Source: a virus. Taken from it: a DNA stretch of 31,392 nt. Each line of letters starts with the position of its first letter. Position 1 is the first letter of the stretch. Below the pieces are notes generated by a model. The model was not told where the DNA came from and did no database searches. It saw only the letters and a list, made by a program, of their open reading frames with translations. The stretch lies in IMG/VR virus record IMGVR_UViG_3300032307_000983, positions 1 to 31,392 of that record; one strand, 5' to 3'. This document shows, one piece after another, positions 1 through 7,433 of the stretch. A program made the position numbers and the translations under genes.

Positions 1-3000
1 CAACGCCAACTAATACTAATACGCCAACAATAACGCCAACGCCAGCAAATACCAATACACCTACAGTAACGGCAACTCAAACTAATACACCTACAGTAAC
101 GGCAACGCCAACAAATACTAATTCTCCAACCAATACTGTAACTAATACTCCAACATCTTCTACAACTCCTACACCAACTCCTACTAGTGGACAGTTTGTC
201 GTAACAGGGGGAACGGGAACTATTGTACCGTATACAGAATTAACTTATCTTGATGCGTTTAGTTCACAATCAGGTGTGACAACAACAGACGCATTTAATA
301 CTAATAGTGGTTGTTGGCAATTATATTACTCACATGTTCCAGTAACAATTAGTAGTGGAAGTAATAATATTGGACTAAACACTTACCTTAACGGAACCAA
401 TAGCTGGACTTGGTATGTTACAATATCAAACAGTAATAACACTATTGGTAGTTGGGGAACCGTTAGTGCAGTCACAACGAGCCAATCCTTTAGTTATGCA
501 ACTGGAGGATTTAATCAATCTAATATAACACAAACAGTTACAATACCAGCAAACAGATACTTCTTAGTATCAAATAATGGAGGTCCTTTCTATAGAACGA
601 TTAAGACCTTAGCATCAAATAGAACCGCTCAAATTGGAGGTTCAAATTATGTGACCGTTTGTAATAAGGTTGCCTTAGGAAATAATATAGGTGGAGGGAC
701 AACAACAGTACCAACCCAATTCGGAGGTGCTGGAACAGGATATGTTTTCTATTCAGGAGCATCACATGTTCACTCAATTAAATTTGGTGCCGTGCCAGTA
801 ACACCGACACCTACTCCGACTGTAACAACAACTCCAACAAGAACACCAACTCCAACAAATACTGCAACAAAAACCGCTACTCCAAGTGTAACTCCGACTA
901 ATACTGTCACTCCAACAACAACGTCAACTTTAACTTTAACTCCTACTCAGACTCCAACGCAAACACCTACCACAACAACTACGTTGACTGCAACTCTAAC
1001 TCCGACAGGAACACCAGCAGAAACTCAGACTCCTACGCCAACAACAACGACTACATTGACTGCAACTCCAACGCAAACTGAGACTCAAACTCCTACGCCA
1101 ACAACAACGACTACATTGACTGCAACTCCAACGCAAACTGAGACTCAAACTCCTACGCCAACAACAACTCCAACTCCATCACAATTACCTGTCGCTTATG
1201 GATATTGGAGTTCGGCAAATTATGATAATGCATCAGATGCTTGTAGATTAAGTAGTTTACCAAACGACACATTATACACAGACCCTGGAAACACGACTCC
1301 ATTCGTGGGTATGGTGCTTTATACCACACAAACACCTCTGTCAAATCCGTTTGACGGATTAGTTAGATATTGGAGATTACAAAGAGCGGCTACTATTTGG
1401 GGAGTTGAAATTAATAATTCAGGTGTAGTGACGGCATTTACAGACTGCTCAACCGTTCCTTCTAATACTCCAACTCAAACTTCAACATCAACACCTACAA
1501 ATACCCCAACAATAAGTACGACACCATCAAGTACTCCAACCAACTTTACCGCATTACAACTCTGTACAGATACGGGAGCAATTGGATGGAATAGTGATAC
1601 TACTGCTTGTCAAGGTATTTGTAATCAAATCACGGTATATGTGGCTCAGGCGGGTATAACATCATTCCAAGAAGCAGCAATAACTTATGGTTTATCCTTG
1701 TACACAAGTACAACATTCATACCTGCTAATGAGTTTAATGGAAACTCAAAATGGTTCAAGTCGGTTGGAAACACAGAAGTATTCCAAGTTGATTCAGATG
1801 GCGCAATGTCTTTATTTGGAGTTTGTCCATCAATGACTCCAACACCAACATTGACTCCAACATCAAGCGTAACTCCAACCATTCCAGTAACACCTACTCA
1901 GACACCTACACCTTCTGTTACTTCAATATTATACTATACTCTAAATTCTTGTAATGTTGGTGATCCATTGTATGACACTACCATAGAACCTATATTAGAA
2001 AATCAAAGATATGTTGACCCTGGAACTGGAAGGTATTGGATATGGGATAATGCAGCAGGAACATCTACTCCACAACAAACTGTAAATCCTTCACTTCAAA
2101 TTGCCTCAGGTTTTAGTGGTTGTACTGATCCACTTCCAACACCGAGTCCAACTCAAACACCTTCTAATACTCCAACTCAAACAACAACAACTACGTTGAC
2201 TGCAACTCAAACTCCTACTCAGACTGCAACTCAAACTCAAACACCTACAACAACAACTACGTTGACTGCAACTCCAACACAAACTCCAACTCCAACTCAA
2301 GCACCTATCGCATATGGATATTGGAGTTCGGCAAATTATGATAATGCATCAGATGCTTGTAGATTAAGTAGTCTACCAAATGCCACGTTATACGCCGCAC
2401 CAGGAAATACGACTCCATTCGTGGGAATGGTGCTTTATACAACACCATCGCCTTTATCAAATCCGTTCGATGGAAGCAATAGATATTGGAGATTACAAAT
2501 AAGCACTACTGTTTGGGGAATTGAAATCGGCAGTTTAGGTACGGTGTTGACAGTCACAGACTGCTCAACCATTCCTTCTAATACTCCAACTCCTACCAAC
2601 ACTCAGACTCCTACCCAAACTTCAACCCAAACTCCTACTCAAACTCAAACACCTACAACAACAACTACGTTGACCGCAACTCCAACTCAAACTCCGACTC
2701 CAACACAAGCTCCTATAGCATATGGATATTGGAGTTCTGCAAACTATAGTAGTGCAACAGACGCTTGTAGATTAAGCAGTCTACCAAATGCCACGTTATA
2801 CGCAGCACCAGGAAATACGACTCCATTTGTGGGAATGGTACTTTATACAACACAAACACCTCTGTCAAATCCGTTTGACGGAAGCTCTAGATATTGGAGA
2901 TTACAAAGAGGATCTACTATTTGGGGAGTTGAAATTGGTACTTCAGGTACGGTGCTGACAGTTACAGACTGCTCAACCATTCCTTCTAATACTCCAACTC

Positions 3001-3887
3001 CTACTAATACTCAGACTCCTACCCAAACTCCTACTCAAACTTCAACTCAAACTCCTACTCAAACAAGAACTCCTACACCTACAACAACAACTACGTTGAC
3101 TGCAACTCCAACTCAGACTCCAACTTCAACTCAAACAAGGACTCCTACACCTACAACAACAACTACGTTGACCGCAACTCCAACACAAACTCCAACTCCG
3201 TCACAACAACCTATTGCTTATGGATATTGGAGTTCGGCAAATTATGGTAGTGCAACTGACGCTTGTAGATTGAGTAGTTTACCAAATGCAACATTATACG
3301 CGGCTCCTGGAAACACGACACCGTTCATTGGAATGATACTTTATACTACGCCATCTCCTCTATCAAGTCCGTTTGACGGAAGCTCTAGATATTGGAGATT
3401 ACAAAGAGGAGCGACTGTTTGGGGAGTTGAAATTGGTGTTTCAGGCACGGTGTTAGCATTTACAGACTGCTCAACCGTTCCTTCTAATACTCCAACCCAA
3501 ACTTCAACATCAACTCCAACCCAAACTCCTACTCAAACACCTACTCAAACACCTACAGGAACACCACCATCAACTCCAGCATCAACACCTACTCAAACAC
3601 CAACTAGGTCACCACTACCAAATGCTACAACTTGGGATGTAGTCGTAACTCAAGATGATTTGGATAATGCAACTGGAAACACTGATCCAGGTAAAAATGA
3701 TGGAACTGTGTATGTAGATTATATAAACTCTGATGGAAACCCTGCAACAGCTCAATATGGTTTTGCATCGACTTATACAATATGTGTGAAGTTAAACGCA
3801 TCCCCTTCACCAAGTATTTATTACTACGCTTTCAACTCACAATCCTTTGGTTCGTCAAGTGTTAGTGATACTTTAGTATCGTGTTAG
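1..3887 (+). CDS. Thr/Pro-rich repetitive adhesin or tail-fibre protein, 5' end outside window
   Basis: The reading frame is open from the left edge (first full codon at base 3) with no stop before 3887, so at least 1294 residues are present and the true start lies upstream. The protein alternates low-complexity Thr/Pro linkers (TPTQTPTPT-type) with folded modules. Four modules of exactly 86 residues begin with (V/I)AYGYWSSANY and end with TDC at 1191-1448, 2307-2564, 2715-2972 and 3213-3470. Related single modules lie near 1553-1830 and 1927-2130, and an unrelated Cys-containing domain at about 190-800. The C-terminus is a separate small domain ending VSC. No signal peptide or TM segment is visible in the part seen. 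I infer a virion surface fibre or adhesin for host or glycan binding because the gene sits beside lysis and virion genes; the modules match no named fold I can defend. The linkers have mucin-like composition and probably act as extended spacers. Confidence 0.8.
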   Translation, partial: TPTNTNTPTITPTPANTNTPTVTATQTNTPTVTATPTNTNSPTNTVTNTPTSSTTPTPTPTSGQFVVTGGTGTIVPYTELTYLDAFSSQSGVTTTDAFNTNSGCWQLYYSHVPVTISSGSNNIGLNTYLNGTNSWTWYVTISNSNNTIGSWGTVSAVTTSQSFSYATGGFNQSNITQTVTIPANRYFLVSNNGGPFYRTIKTLASNRTAQIGGSNYVTVCNKVALGNNIGGGTTTVPTQFGGAGTGYVFYSGASHVHSIKFGAVPVTPTPTPTVTTTPTRTPTPTNTATKTATPSVTPTNTVTPTTTSTLTLTPTQTPTQTPTTTTTLTATLTPTGTPAETQTPTPTTTTTLTATPTQTETQTPTPTTTTTLTATPTQTETQTPTPTTTPTPSQLPVAYGYWSSANYDNASDACRLSSLPNDTLYTDPGNTTPFVGMVLYTTQTPLSNPFDGLVRYWRLQRAATIWGVEINNSGVVTAFTDCSTVPSNTPTQTSTSTPTNTPTISTTPSSTPTNFTALQLCTDTGAIGWNSDTTACQGICNQITVYVAQAGITSFQEAAITYGLSLYTSTTFIPANEFNGNSKWFKSVGNTEVFQVDSDGAMSLFGVCPSMTPTPTLTPTSSVTPTIPVTPTQTPTPSVTSILYYTLNSCNVGDPLYDTTIEPILENQRYVDPGTGRYWIWDNAAGTSTPQQTVNPSLQIASGFSGCTDPLPTPSPTQTPSNTPTQTTTTTLTATQTPTQTATQTQTPTTTTTLTATPTQTPTPTQAPIAYGYWSSANYDNASDACRLSSLPNATLYAAPGNTTPFVGMVLYTTPSPLSNPFDGSNRYWRLQISTTVWGIEIGSLGTVLTVTDCSTIPSNTPTPTNTQTPTQTSTQTPTQTQTPTTTTTLTATPTQTPTPTQAPIAYGYWSSANYSSATDACRLSSLPNATLYAAPGNTTPFVGMVLYTTQTPLSNPFDGSSRYWRLQRGSTIWGVEIGTSGTVLTVTDCSTIPSNTPTPTNTQTPTQTPTQTSTQTPTQTRTPTPTTTTTLTATPTQTPTSTQTRTPTPTTTTTLTATPTQTPTPSQQPIAYGYWSSANYGSATDACRLSSLPNATLYAAPGNTTPFIGMILYTTPSPLSSPFDGSSRYWRLQRGATVWGVEIGVSGTVLAFTDCSTVPSNTPTQTSTSTPTQTPTQTPTQTPTGTPPSTPASTPTQTPTRSPLPNATTWDVVVTQDDLDNATGNTDPGKNDGTVYVDYINSDGNPATAQYGFASTYTICVKLNASPSPSIYYYAFNSQSFGSSSVSDTLVSC
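1031..1168 (+). repeat. 60-bp tandem repeat in Thr/Pro linker
   Basis: Bases 1031-1080 are identical to 1091-1140, and 1081-1108 to 1141-1168, giving about 2.3 copies of a 60-bp unit. It encodes a 20-residue TPT-rich linker in frame, so copy-number change would lengthen or shorten the linker without a frameshift. Confidence 0.9.
1191..1448 (+). repeat. 86-residue fibre module, copy 1
   Basis: First of four in-frame 258-bp modules. It shares the WSSANY start, a central NTTPFVGM(V/I)LYTT segment, a RYWRLQ segment and a terminal TDC with the other copies. It differs from them mainly around the LPNDTLYTDPGN stretch and the region after WGVEI. Confidence 0.9.
2307..2564 (+). repeat. 86-residue fibre module, copy 2
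   Basis: Second 258-bp module, nearly identical in DNA to the others over long runs. Distinguishing residues include LQISTTVWGIEIGSLG near its C-terminal half. Confidence 0.9.
2715..2972 (+). repeat. 86-residue fibre module, copy 3
   Basis: Third 258-bp module. The linker before it is largely the same DNA as that before copy 2, which suggests that module and linker duplicated together. Confidence 0.9.
3213..3470 (+). repeat. 86-residue fibre module, copy 4
   Basis: Fourth 258-bp module. It carries PFIGMILYTT where the others have PFVGMVLYTT, and SSPFDG in place of SNPFDG. Confidence 0.9.
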
Positions 3888-3904
3888 TTTTGAATTTTGA
3901 ATGA

Positions 3905-3911
3905 TATTTAT
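3905..3911 (+). promoter_or_regulatory. TATTTAT box (putative late promoter) for 3936 gene
   Basis: TATTTAT lies 24 nt before the ATG at 3936, in the short gap after the adhesin stop. The same box precedes most virion and lysis genes in this window. Promoter function is inferred from position only. Confidence 0.4.
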
Positions 3912-3923
3912 TGGTAAGTAAAT

Positions 3924-3937
3924 TACCAAAATACTAT
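3924..3937 (+). repeat. Leader repeat TACCAARATACTAT, copy 1
   Basis: TACCAAAATACTAT runs into the ATG at 3936. It matches 13 of 14 bases of the longer 27-bp leader element at 8701-8727 and 23282-23308, again downstream of a TATTTAT-type sequence. Confidence 0.5.
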
Positions 3938-4187
3938 GAAAAAATTCTTATCTCAGTTGTTCGATGACAACAACACAATCAATGAAAAAAGCGTCGTAGG
4001 GTTTATGGCGTTTGTAATGATGACAGGATTCGCTATTGCGGATATTGTAACCGGATCTTTAGGTAAAGACCTAGTGATAAACGAATTCATCTTTAATGCC
4101 TTCTTATGGTTAGTTCTTGGTTCCTTCGGAATCGGGTCAGTCGACAAATGGATTAACAAAGGGAAGTCAGACCAAATCGAAGAGTAA
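3936..4187 (+). CDS. Two-TM small membrane protein, holin-like
   Basis: An 83-residue protein with an amphipathic N-terminus (MKKFLSQLFDDNN) and two hydrophobic segments, about residues 21-42 (VVGFMAFVMMTGFAIADIV) and 49-68 (FIFNAFLWLVLGSFGIGSVD). It ends in a short charged tail. Size and topology suit a class II type holin or another small inner-membrane phage protein. It has its own upstream box and is closed by a strong terminator, so it is probably a monocistronic late gene. A second two-TM candidate at 12183-12521 competes for the holin role. The function is inferred. Confidence 0.75.
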   Translation: MKKFLSQLFDDNNTINEKSVVGFMAFVMMTGFAIADIVTGSLGKDLVINEFIFNAFLWLVLGSFGIGSVDKWINKGKSDQIEE

Positions 4188-4193
4188 TTAATT

Positions 4194-4224
4194 AATCCCC
4201 ACCCGAAAGAGTGGGGATTTTTTA
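4194..4224 (+). terminator. Rho-independent terminator
   Basis: A 9-bp perfect stem, AATCCCCAC (4194-4202) with GTGGGGATT (4211-4219), encloses an 8-nt loop and is followed directly by a T run. It ends the 3936 gene's transcript. Confidence 0.9.
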
Positions 4225-4234
4225 TTTATTAAAG

Positions 4235-4241
4235 TATTTAT
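4235..4241 (+). promoter_or_regulatory. TATTTAT box just before nuclease gene
   Basis: The box ends only 5 nt before the ATG at 4247. If it is a -10-like element, the transcript would be leaderless or nearly so. Confidence 0.35.
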
Positions 4242-4246
4242 CGAAT

Positions 4247-5230
4247 ATGGATATTATTATTACGGATAAACAATTCGATAAACTTGTTCCTCGAGAACAC
4301 ATTGAATTTGTAAAAGCTTGGAAAAAAAGAACTGGTTCTTATCCACGTTTTAGAGTTCTTCAGCAAACAGGGAAAAAAGTTGGTGATTTTTTACCAACAC
4401 ATCCGTTTAGTGATATTACTACAAAGACCTATGTGGATAGATATTTGGGTAAATTTTTGAATGGTATTGTTGCTAAACTAAGTATTGATTCAGGTGAAAT
4501 ATTAGATAGAAAACGTGGTTCAAAAAACTACCCGACTGCGGATGGTAAACTTCTTCTCAGAAGCGAATTGGAAGTTATGACGTACAACATTTTTTGGTTA
4601 CATGGGGTTTCTGATAAGATTGATGTAGATTCAAGAAAATTCAAAAAAGTGTGTGCGGGTAAAGAACCTGATTTTGTTTGGGAAGAAAAGAAAATTATCA
4701 TAGAGATTGCTGGTATGACAGATGAAGGTTACAAAGAAGACCTCAAAAACGCCGAAGAATGTTTTAATAACTTAGGATACAAAACTTACATTATATGGGA
4801 TGACCAATTCAGGATAAATAGATATGTCAAATTCTATAATTATTTATGTAAATTATTAGGATTTACACCAATGGAAGAGGTTCTTAAAAATCCACTGAAA
4901 TTTTTATTAAGTGGTGAATTAACAAAAGAACAAAAACAGAAATTTATTGATGACAACATTGATAAAATGCCATATAGTTCTAATTTATATCAAAAATTGT
5001 CTCGGTATATTAATCAGTTACACGGGGAAACCATTGGAAAATATAAATTGAAACGAGGATTAAAGTATTATGAGGGATCTGTTGGATCATCAGAAATAAA
5101 AAAATTCAAGGAAGAAAATCCAACCTTGTCCTACCCTGAAATCGCAAAACGTTTGGGAGTGTCTAAAAATACTGTCGGAAGAGCAATTCGAGGGGACATT
5201 CAAAAAAAATATTATCAGACAAAGGGATAA
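4247..5230 (+). CDS. PD-(D/E)XK/Vsr-like nuclease with C-terminal HTH (possible homing endonuclease)
   Basis: I chose the ATG at 4247 because the upstream in-frame GTG lies inside the preceding terminator; this gives 327 residues. The N-terminal third is rich in Lys/Arg and aromatics. A central nuclease-like block runs from about residue 105 to 215: RSELEVMTYNIFWLHGV, then EPDFVWEEKKIIIEIAG, then GYKTYIIWDD. This is the Glu...PDF...IEIxG layout of Vsr/DUF559-type and phage EDxHD homing nucleases. Near the C-terminus, SYPEIAKRLGVSKNTVGRAI is a clear helix-turn-helix of the kind found in homing endonucleases (NUMOD/IENR1-like). The gene stands alone between a terminator and a new promoter, as a free-standing mobile gene might. 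The nuclease fold is a motif-based inference; a structural gene or transcription regulator is less likely. Confidence 0.65.
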   Translation: MDIIITDKQFDKLVPREHIEFVKAWKKRTGSYPRFRVLQQTGKKVGDFLPTHPFSDITTKTYVDRYLGKFLNGIVAKLSIDSGEILDRKRGSKNYPTADGKLLLRSELEVMTYNIFWLHGVSDKIDVDSRKFKKVCAGKEPDFVWEEKKIIIEIAGMTDEGYKEDLKNAEECFNNLGYKTYIIWDDQFRINRYVKFYNYLCKLLGFTPMEEVLKNPLKFLLSGELTKEQKQKFIDDNIDKMPYSSNLYQKLSRYINQLHGETIGKYKLKRGLKYYEGSVGSSEIKKFKEENPTLSYPEIAKRLGVSKNTVGRAIRGDIQKKYYQTKG

Positions 5231-5265
5231 AATATTACCTCAAAATAAAATAATCGGAGACCTAA

Positions 5266-5291
5266 TTTGAACTTATTTTTTTGTATATTTG
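5266..5291 (+). promoter_or_regulatory. Bacteroidetes-type promoter for 5296 gene
   Basis: The -7 box TATATTTG (TAnnTTTG) is at 5284-5291. A TTTG at 5266-5269 is only 14 nt upstream, shorter than the usual 19-21, so the -33 element is uncertain. The ATG at 5296 follows almost at once. Confidence 0.55.
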
Positions 5292-5295
5292 TCAT

Positions 5296-5508
5296 ATGAA
5301 AACATCAGGAACTACAAAGTGGGAAATTAGTTATGAGGATGAGGAATCAGTATCGGTATTTAAGTACAACTCTGACATCAACAAAAATGGACCAGTATCA
5401 GTTGAATTCAGATATAAACCCGGAGTCAAACATCCGACAGAGCAGAAAAAGAAAACTTTGGGTGATTTAGCAAAAGAGGCGAGAAAACAGACCCGAGTTA
5501 AAAAATAA
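5296..5508 (+). CDS. Small basic hypothetical protein
   Basis: A 70-residue protein starting MKTSGTTKWEISYEDEE. The ATG at 5296 is preferred over the in-frame ATG at 5281 because 5281 lies within the promoter's -7 region. The N-terminal half is predicted beta-rich (WEISYEDEESVSVFKYN, VSVEFRYKPG) and the C-terminal tail is Lys-rich (LGDLAKEARKQTRVKK). It has a host-type promoter and its own terminator, suggesting an early single-gene unit. No family is recognised. Confidence 0.65.
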   Translation: MKTSGTTKWEISYEDEESVSVFKYNSDINKNGPVSVEFRYKPGVKHPTEQKKKTLGDLAKEARKQTRVKK

Positions 5509-5509
5509 A

Positions 5510-5536
5510 AAGATGGATTTCTCCATCTTTTTTTTT
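5510..5536. terminator. Terminator between convergent genes
   Basis: An 8-bp stem, AAGATGGA (5510-5517) with TCCATCTT (5522-5529), has a TTTC loop and a T run to 5536. An A run precedes the stem, so it may also serve the convergent minus-strand operon, whose last stop codon is at 5535. Confidence 0.85.
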
Positions 5537-5951
5537 ATACTGAGAATTTAACGATTTTTCTTTCACAGGTTTCAGGTAATCCACAACTTTTCAAATAGTT
5601 GTTAATCAACCCCATCATATTTTCTCTACCTGGAGGATTGGATGAATGAACATAAACCTGAGGTAGAGGTATGTTTTTATCCATACTTTCCTGAACCAAA
5701 AACTTACAACAGTCCATACCAGTCTTTTCCAATATGTTATCGTAATTCAACATGTTATTTGGTTTGGCGTTGGCATAATATTCTGCGATGGCCGAATCGT
5801 CCAAATCATGATCCAAAGAAATTACTTCGATATTTTCTAATCCCAACCTTTGGACTACCTCAACAAATTGGTCATAATTTCTTGCAATTTCCCAATCATT
5901 TTCTATTGGAGTTCTAACGTCATCCAAATAGACCTTATACATTTTTTTCAT
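5535..5951 (-). CDS. cREC-like cyclic-phosphate-processing receiver domain protein
   Basis: A 138-residue protein with a receiver-like fold pattern. YLDDVRTP near the N-terminus carries the acidic pair, LDHDLDD follows at about residues 46-52, and VHSSNPPGREN at about 100-110. This LDD...DHDL...HS.NPxGREN set is what I recall for the cREC family, which Burroughs and Aravind linked to RNA repair and 2',3'-cyclic phosphate handling. It is the last gene of the 7265-5535 minus operon, 3 nt downstream of a metallophosphoesterase, which fits an RNA-end or nucleotide-processing role. The start may instead be the second Met, at 5942. Confidence 0.7.
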   Translation of the reverse strand: MKKMYKVYLDDVRTPIENDWEIARNYDQFVEVVQRLGLENIEVISLDHDLDDSAIAEYYANAKPNNMLNYDNILEKTGMDCCKFLVQESMDKNIPLPQVYVHSSNPPGRENMMGLINNYLKSCGLPETCERKIVKFSV

Positions 5952-5954
5952 TTT

Positions 5955-6635
5955 TTAGATATAATTAATTTCTTTTGTTTCAGTATCATACTCAACAAAA
6001 ATTGGTTTGTGAGCGTGTTCATATCTGTCATTTAGAACTGACGAGTTAAGAAATTCAATTCCACCCATCGTCTTTTGTCCATAACCGTCGTGGATGTGAC
6101 CACAAACGTGAATTTTAGGTTTCACCTCCACAATCTTGCGATATAATTCTTCACAACCAACATGACCACCTATTGGAGCATAGTCCAAAATACCATATGC
6201 TGGTCCGTGTGTTATTAACACATCAACATCGTTTGGAATTTGTTCCCATTTTTCCGCCAACTCTTCTCCTCTTGAAAGGTTGAATGCCCAATTATGAAAT
6301 TCAGGTTGCCAAGGACTTCCATAAAATTTTATTCCATCAATGGTGACATCGTTGTCGAACAAATAGATTACACCTAAGTCTTTATATACTTGCGATATAT
6401 CGGTTTGTTGTTCGAATCCAAAATCGTGATTTCCTGCAATGAAAATTTTATACTTGAAATCAGTGTTTGAAAACCATTCCAAAAACTGTTCGATTTCATG
6501 TTTATATCCCAAACTTGTGCAATCACCTGCGTGTACGAGAATATCACCACTACCCAATATGTTTCCCATCCCCTTACTTGTAAGGTGTTTGTGTTTGTTG
6601 TGAGTGTCAGAGATGAATGTTATTTTCTTTTTCAT
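5955..6635 (-). CDS. Calcineurin-like metallophosphoesterase
   Basis: A 226-residue enzyme from the ATG at 6635 (MKKKITFISDTHNKH), whose start overlaps the stop of the upstream small gene as ATGA. The metal-site motifs appear in order: D-x-H in SDTHN, GD in HAGDCT, GNHD in IAGNHDFG, THGP, and GHIH in CGHIHDGYG. The pattern is closest to the MPPED/UPF0046-like branch of calcineurin-type phosphoesterases, which hydrolyse phosphodiesters using two metal ions. Adjacency to the cREC-like gene suggests nucleotide or RNA 2',3'-cyclic phosphate as substrate, but this is inference. Confidence 0.9.
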   Translation of the reverse strand: MKKKITFISDTHNKHKHLTSKGMGNILGSGDILVHAGDCTSLGYKHEIEQFLEWFSNTDFKYKIFIAGNHDFGFEQQTDISQVYKDLGVIYLFDNDVTIDGIKFYGSPWQPEFHNWAFNLSRGEELAEKWEQIPNDVDVLITHGPAYGILDYAPIGGHVGCEELYRKIVEVKPKIHVCGHIHDGYGQKTMGGIEFLNSSVLNDRYEHAHKPIFVEYDTETKEINYI

Positions 6636-6763
6636 AATGATATTACTAATTCCCATTTTAACCAACCAATAATTAGTTCTAAATCACCATTGAGTTTTTT
6701 GGTATGGGTTATTTTTACAAATGGAAAAATATAGATTTGTCCGTATACTTCAAATATTTTCAT
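6632..6763 (-). CDS. 43-residue small protein in phosphoesterase operon
   Basis: A small open frame, MKIFEVYGQIYIFPFVKITH to the end WELVISL. It starts one base after the stop of the 7265-6765 gene (TGATATG arrangement) and its TGA overlaps the ATG of the metallophosphoesterase (ATGA). Both junctions are typical of translationally coupled phage genes, and this is the main support. The product is hydrophobic and beta-like, and no function is known. Confidence 0.6.
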   Translation of the reverse strand: MKIFEVYGQIYIFPFVKITHTKKLNGDLELIIGWLKWELVISL

Positions 6764-6764
6764 A

Positions 6765-7265
6765 TCAATCCCACCAGTAACGAATATTGTGCCCTATAAA
6801 TTTCCAAACTAATTTTTCGGCTTTCTTTTGTTTTGCGTCTGATTTACTTATAAGTTCTAATTTGACTTTTCTAATTTCCTCTGCATTATCCCATTTTTCG
6901 TATTTGCTTGTAATAAAAGATGAACCAGTACCATCACCCGTATCTTCAAACTCCCATTCTAATGTTTCTTTACCAAATTGTTCTTCAAGTTTATCAACCC
7001 ACTCCATACCGTACTCTTCATCATAAACTTTATCCATCAAACGAATTGCGGTTCTGATTCTTGACACATTTTGGTCTGCTCTATCTGAATATGATTTACC
7101 CGACTCGAAATACTTTGCTTGTCTTTCGAGTTGTTTCTTGAAAAGTTGAATTGAATAGGTGTAATCAAAATCAAATCCATTCCAAATAATCGGTAAAAAG
7201 TCGATTACTCGTTTAATTTGTTGATATTTTCTTCGGATTGGATAAGTGAGGTTTTGCCAGTTCAT
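6765..7265 (-). CDS. Conserved phage-type hypothetical protein, 166 aa
   Basis: First gene of the minus-strand operon that ends with the cREC-like gene. The protein has an alpha-helical, Trp/Tyr-rich sequence with WNGFDFDYTYSI near residue 28, RIRTAIRLMDKVYDEEYG in the middle and WKFIGHNIRYWWD at the C-terminus. It looks like a family I associate with marine and Bacteroidetes phages, but I cannot name it. A good host-type promoter lies 20 nt upstream. No catalytic motif is evident. Confidence 0.75.
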   Translation of the reverse strand: MNWQNLTYPIRRKYQQIKRVIDFLPIIWNGFDFDYTYSIQLFKKQLERQAKYFESGKSYSDRADQNVSRIRTAIRLMDKVYDEEYGMEWVDKLEEQFGKETLEWEFEDTGDGTGSSFITSKYEKWDNAEEIRKVKLELISKSDAKQKKAEKLVWKFIGHNIRYWWD

Positions 7266-7284
7266 AGTCTTTAGATTTAATATA

Positions 7285-7316
7285 CAAATATAGTAAAAAA
7301 AATAAGACCCACCAAA
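7285..7316 (-). promoter_or_regulatory. Bacteroidetes-type promoter for 7265-5535 operon
   Basis: On the minus strand, TTTG (complement of 7313-7316) is followed 20 nt later by TATATTTG (complement of 7285-7292). This is a full match to the -33 TTTG / -7 TAnnTTTG consensus. The -33 box lies in the loop of the terminator of the preceding minus-strand gene. Confidence 0.8.
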
Positions 7317-7329
7317 AAATGTGGGTCTT
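7295..7329 (-). terminator. Minus-strand terminator overlapping a promoter
   Basis: A 9-bp perfect stem, 7304-7312 with 7321-7329 (AAGACCCAC/GTGGGTCTT), is followed on the minus strand by eight T's (7302-7295). It should end transcription from the 7673 gene. The next operon's promoter uses the loop and the T tail. Confidence 0.85.
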
Positions 7330-7433
7330 AAATAAAGGGATATATGAGAACACTCACTTTGTGAGCGATTGTGTTAATAAATATATTAATTTTCAAAAAA
7401 ATTCGTTTCACGGTATCCACAGAGTAATTTTTT

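Noticed and set aside
2106-2300. Minus-strand open frames under the adhesin, and similar frames under other genes
   Set aside because: They are reverse readings of low-complexity Thr/Pro or Ser codons (Ser/Cys/Trp-rich or Gly/Val-rich products) with no start context.
1191-3470. Diversity-generating retroelement acting on the adhesin modules
   Set aside because: No reverse transcriptase or template repeat is in the window, and the differences between modules are not confined to adenine positions.
276-3887. Start of the adhesin gene at the GTG at 276
   Set aside because: The same frame is open without a stop back to base 3 and encodes the same Thr/Pro linker style, so the gene begins before the window.
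1-3887. CRISPR-like array from the regular Thr/Pro repeats
   Set aside because: The repeats are in-frame coding linkers and modules, with no spacers of even size.
4211-4246. GTG start at 4211 for the nuclease gene
   Set aside because: It lies within the second arm of the terminator hairpin and before the TATTTAT box; ATG 4247 is better.
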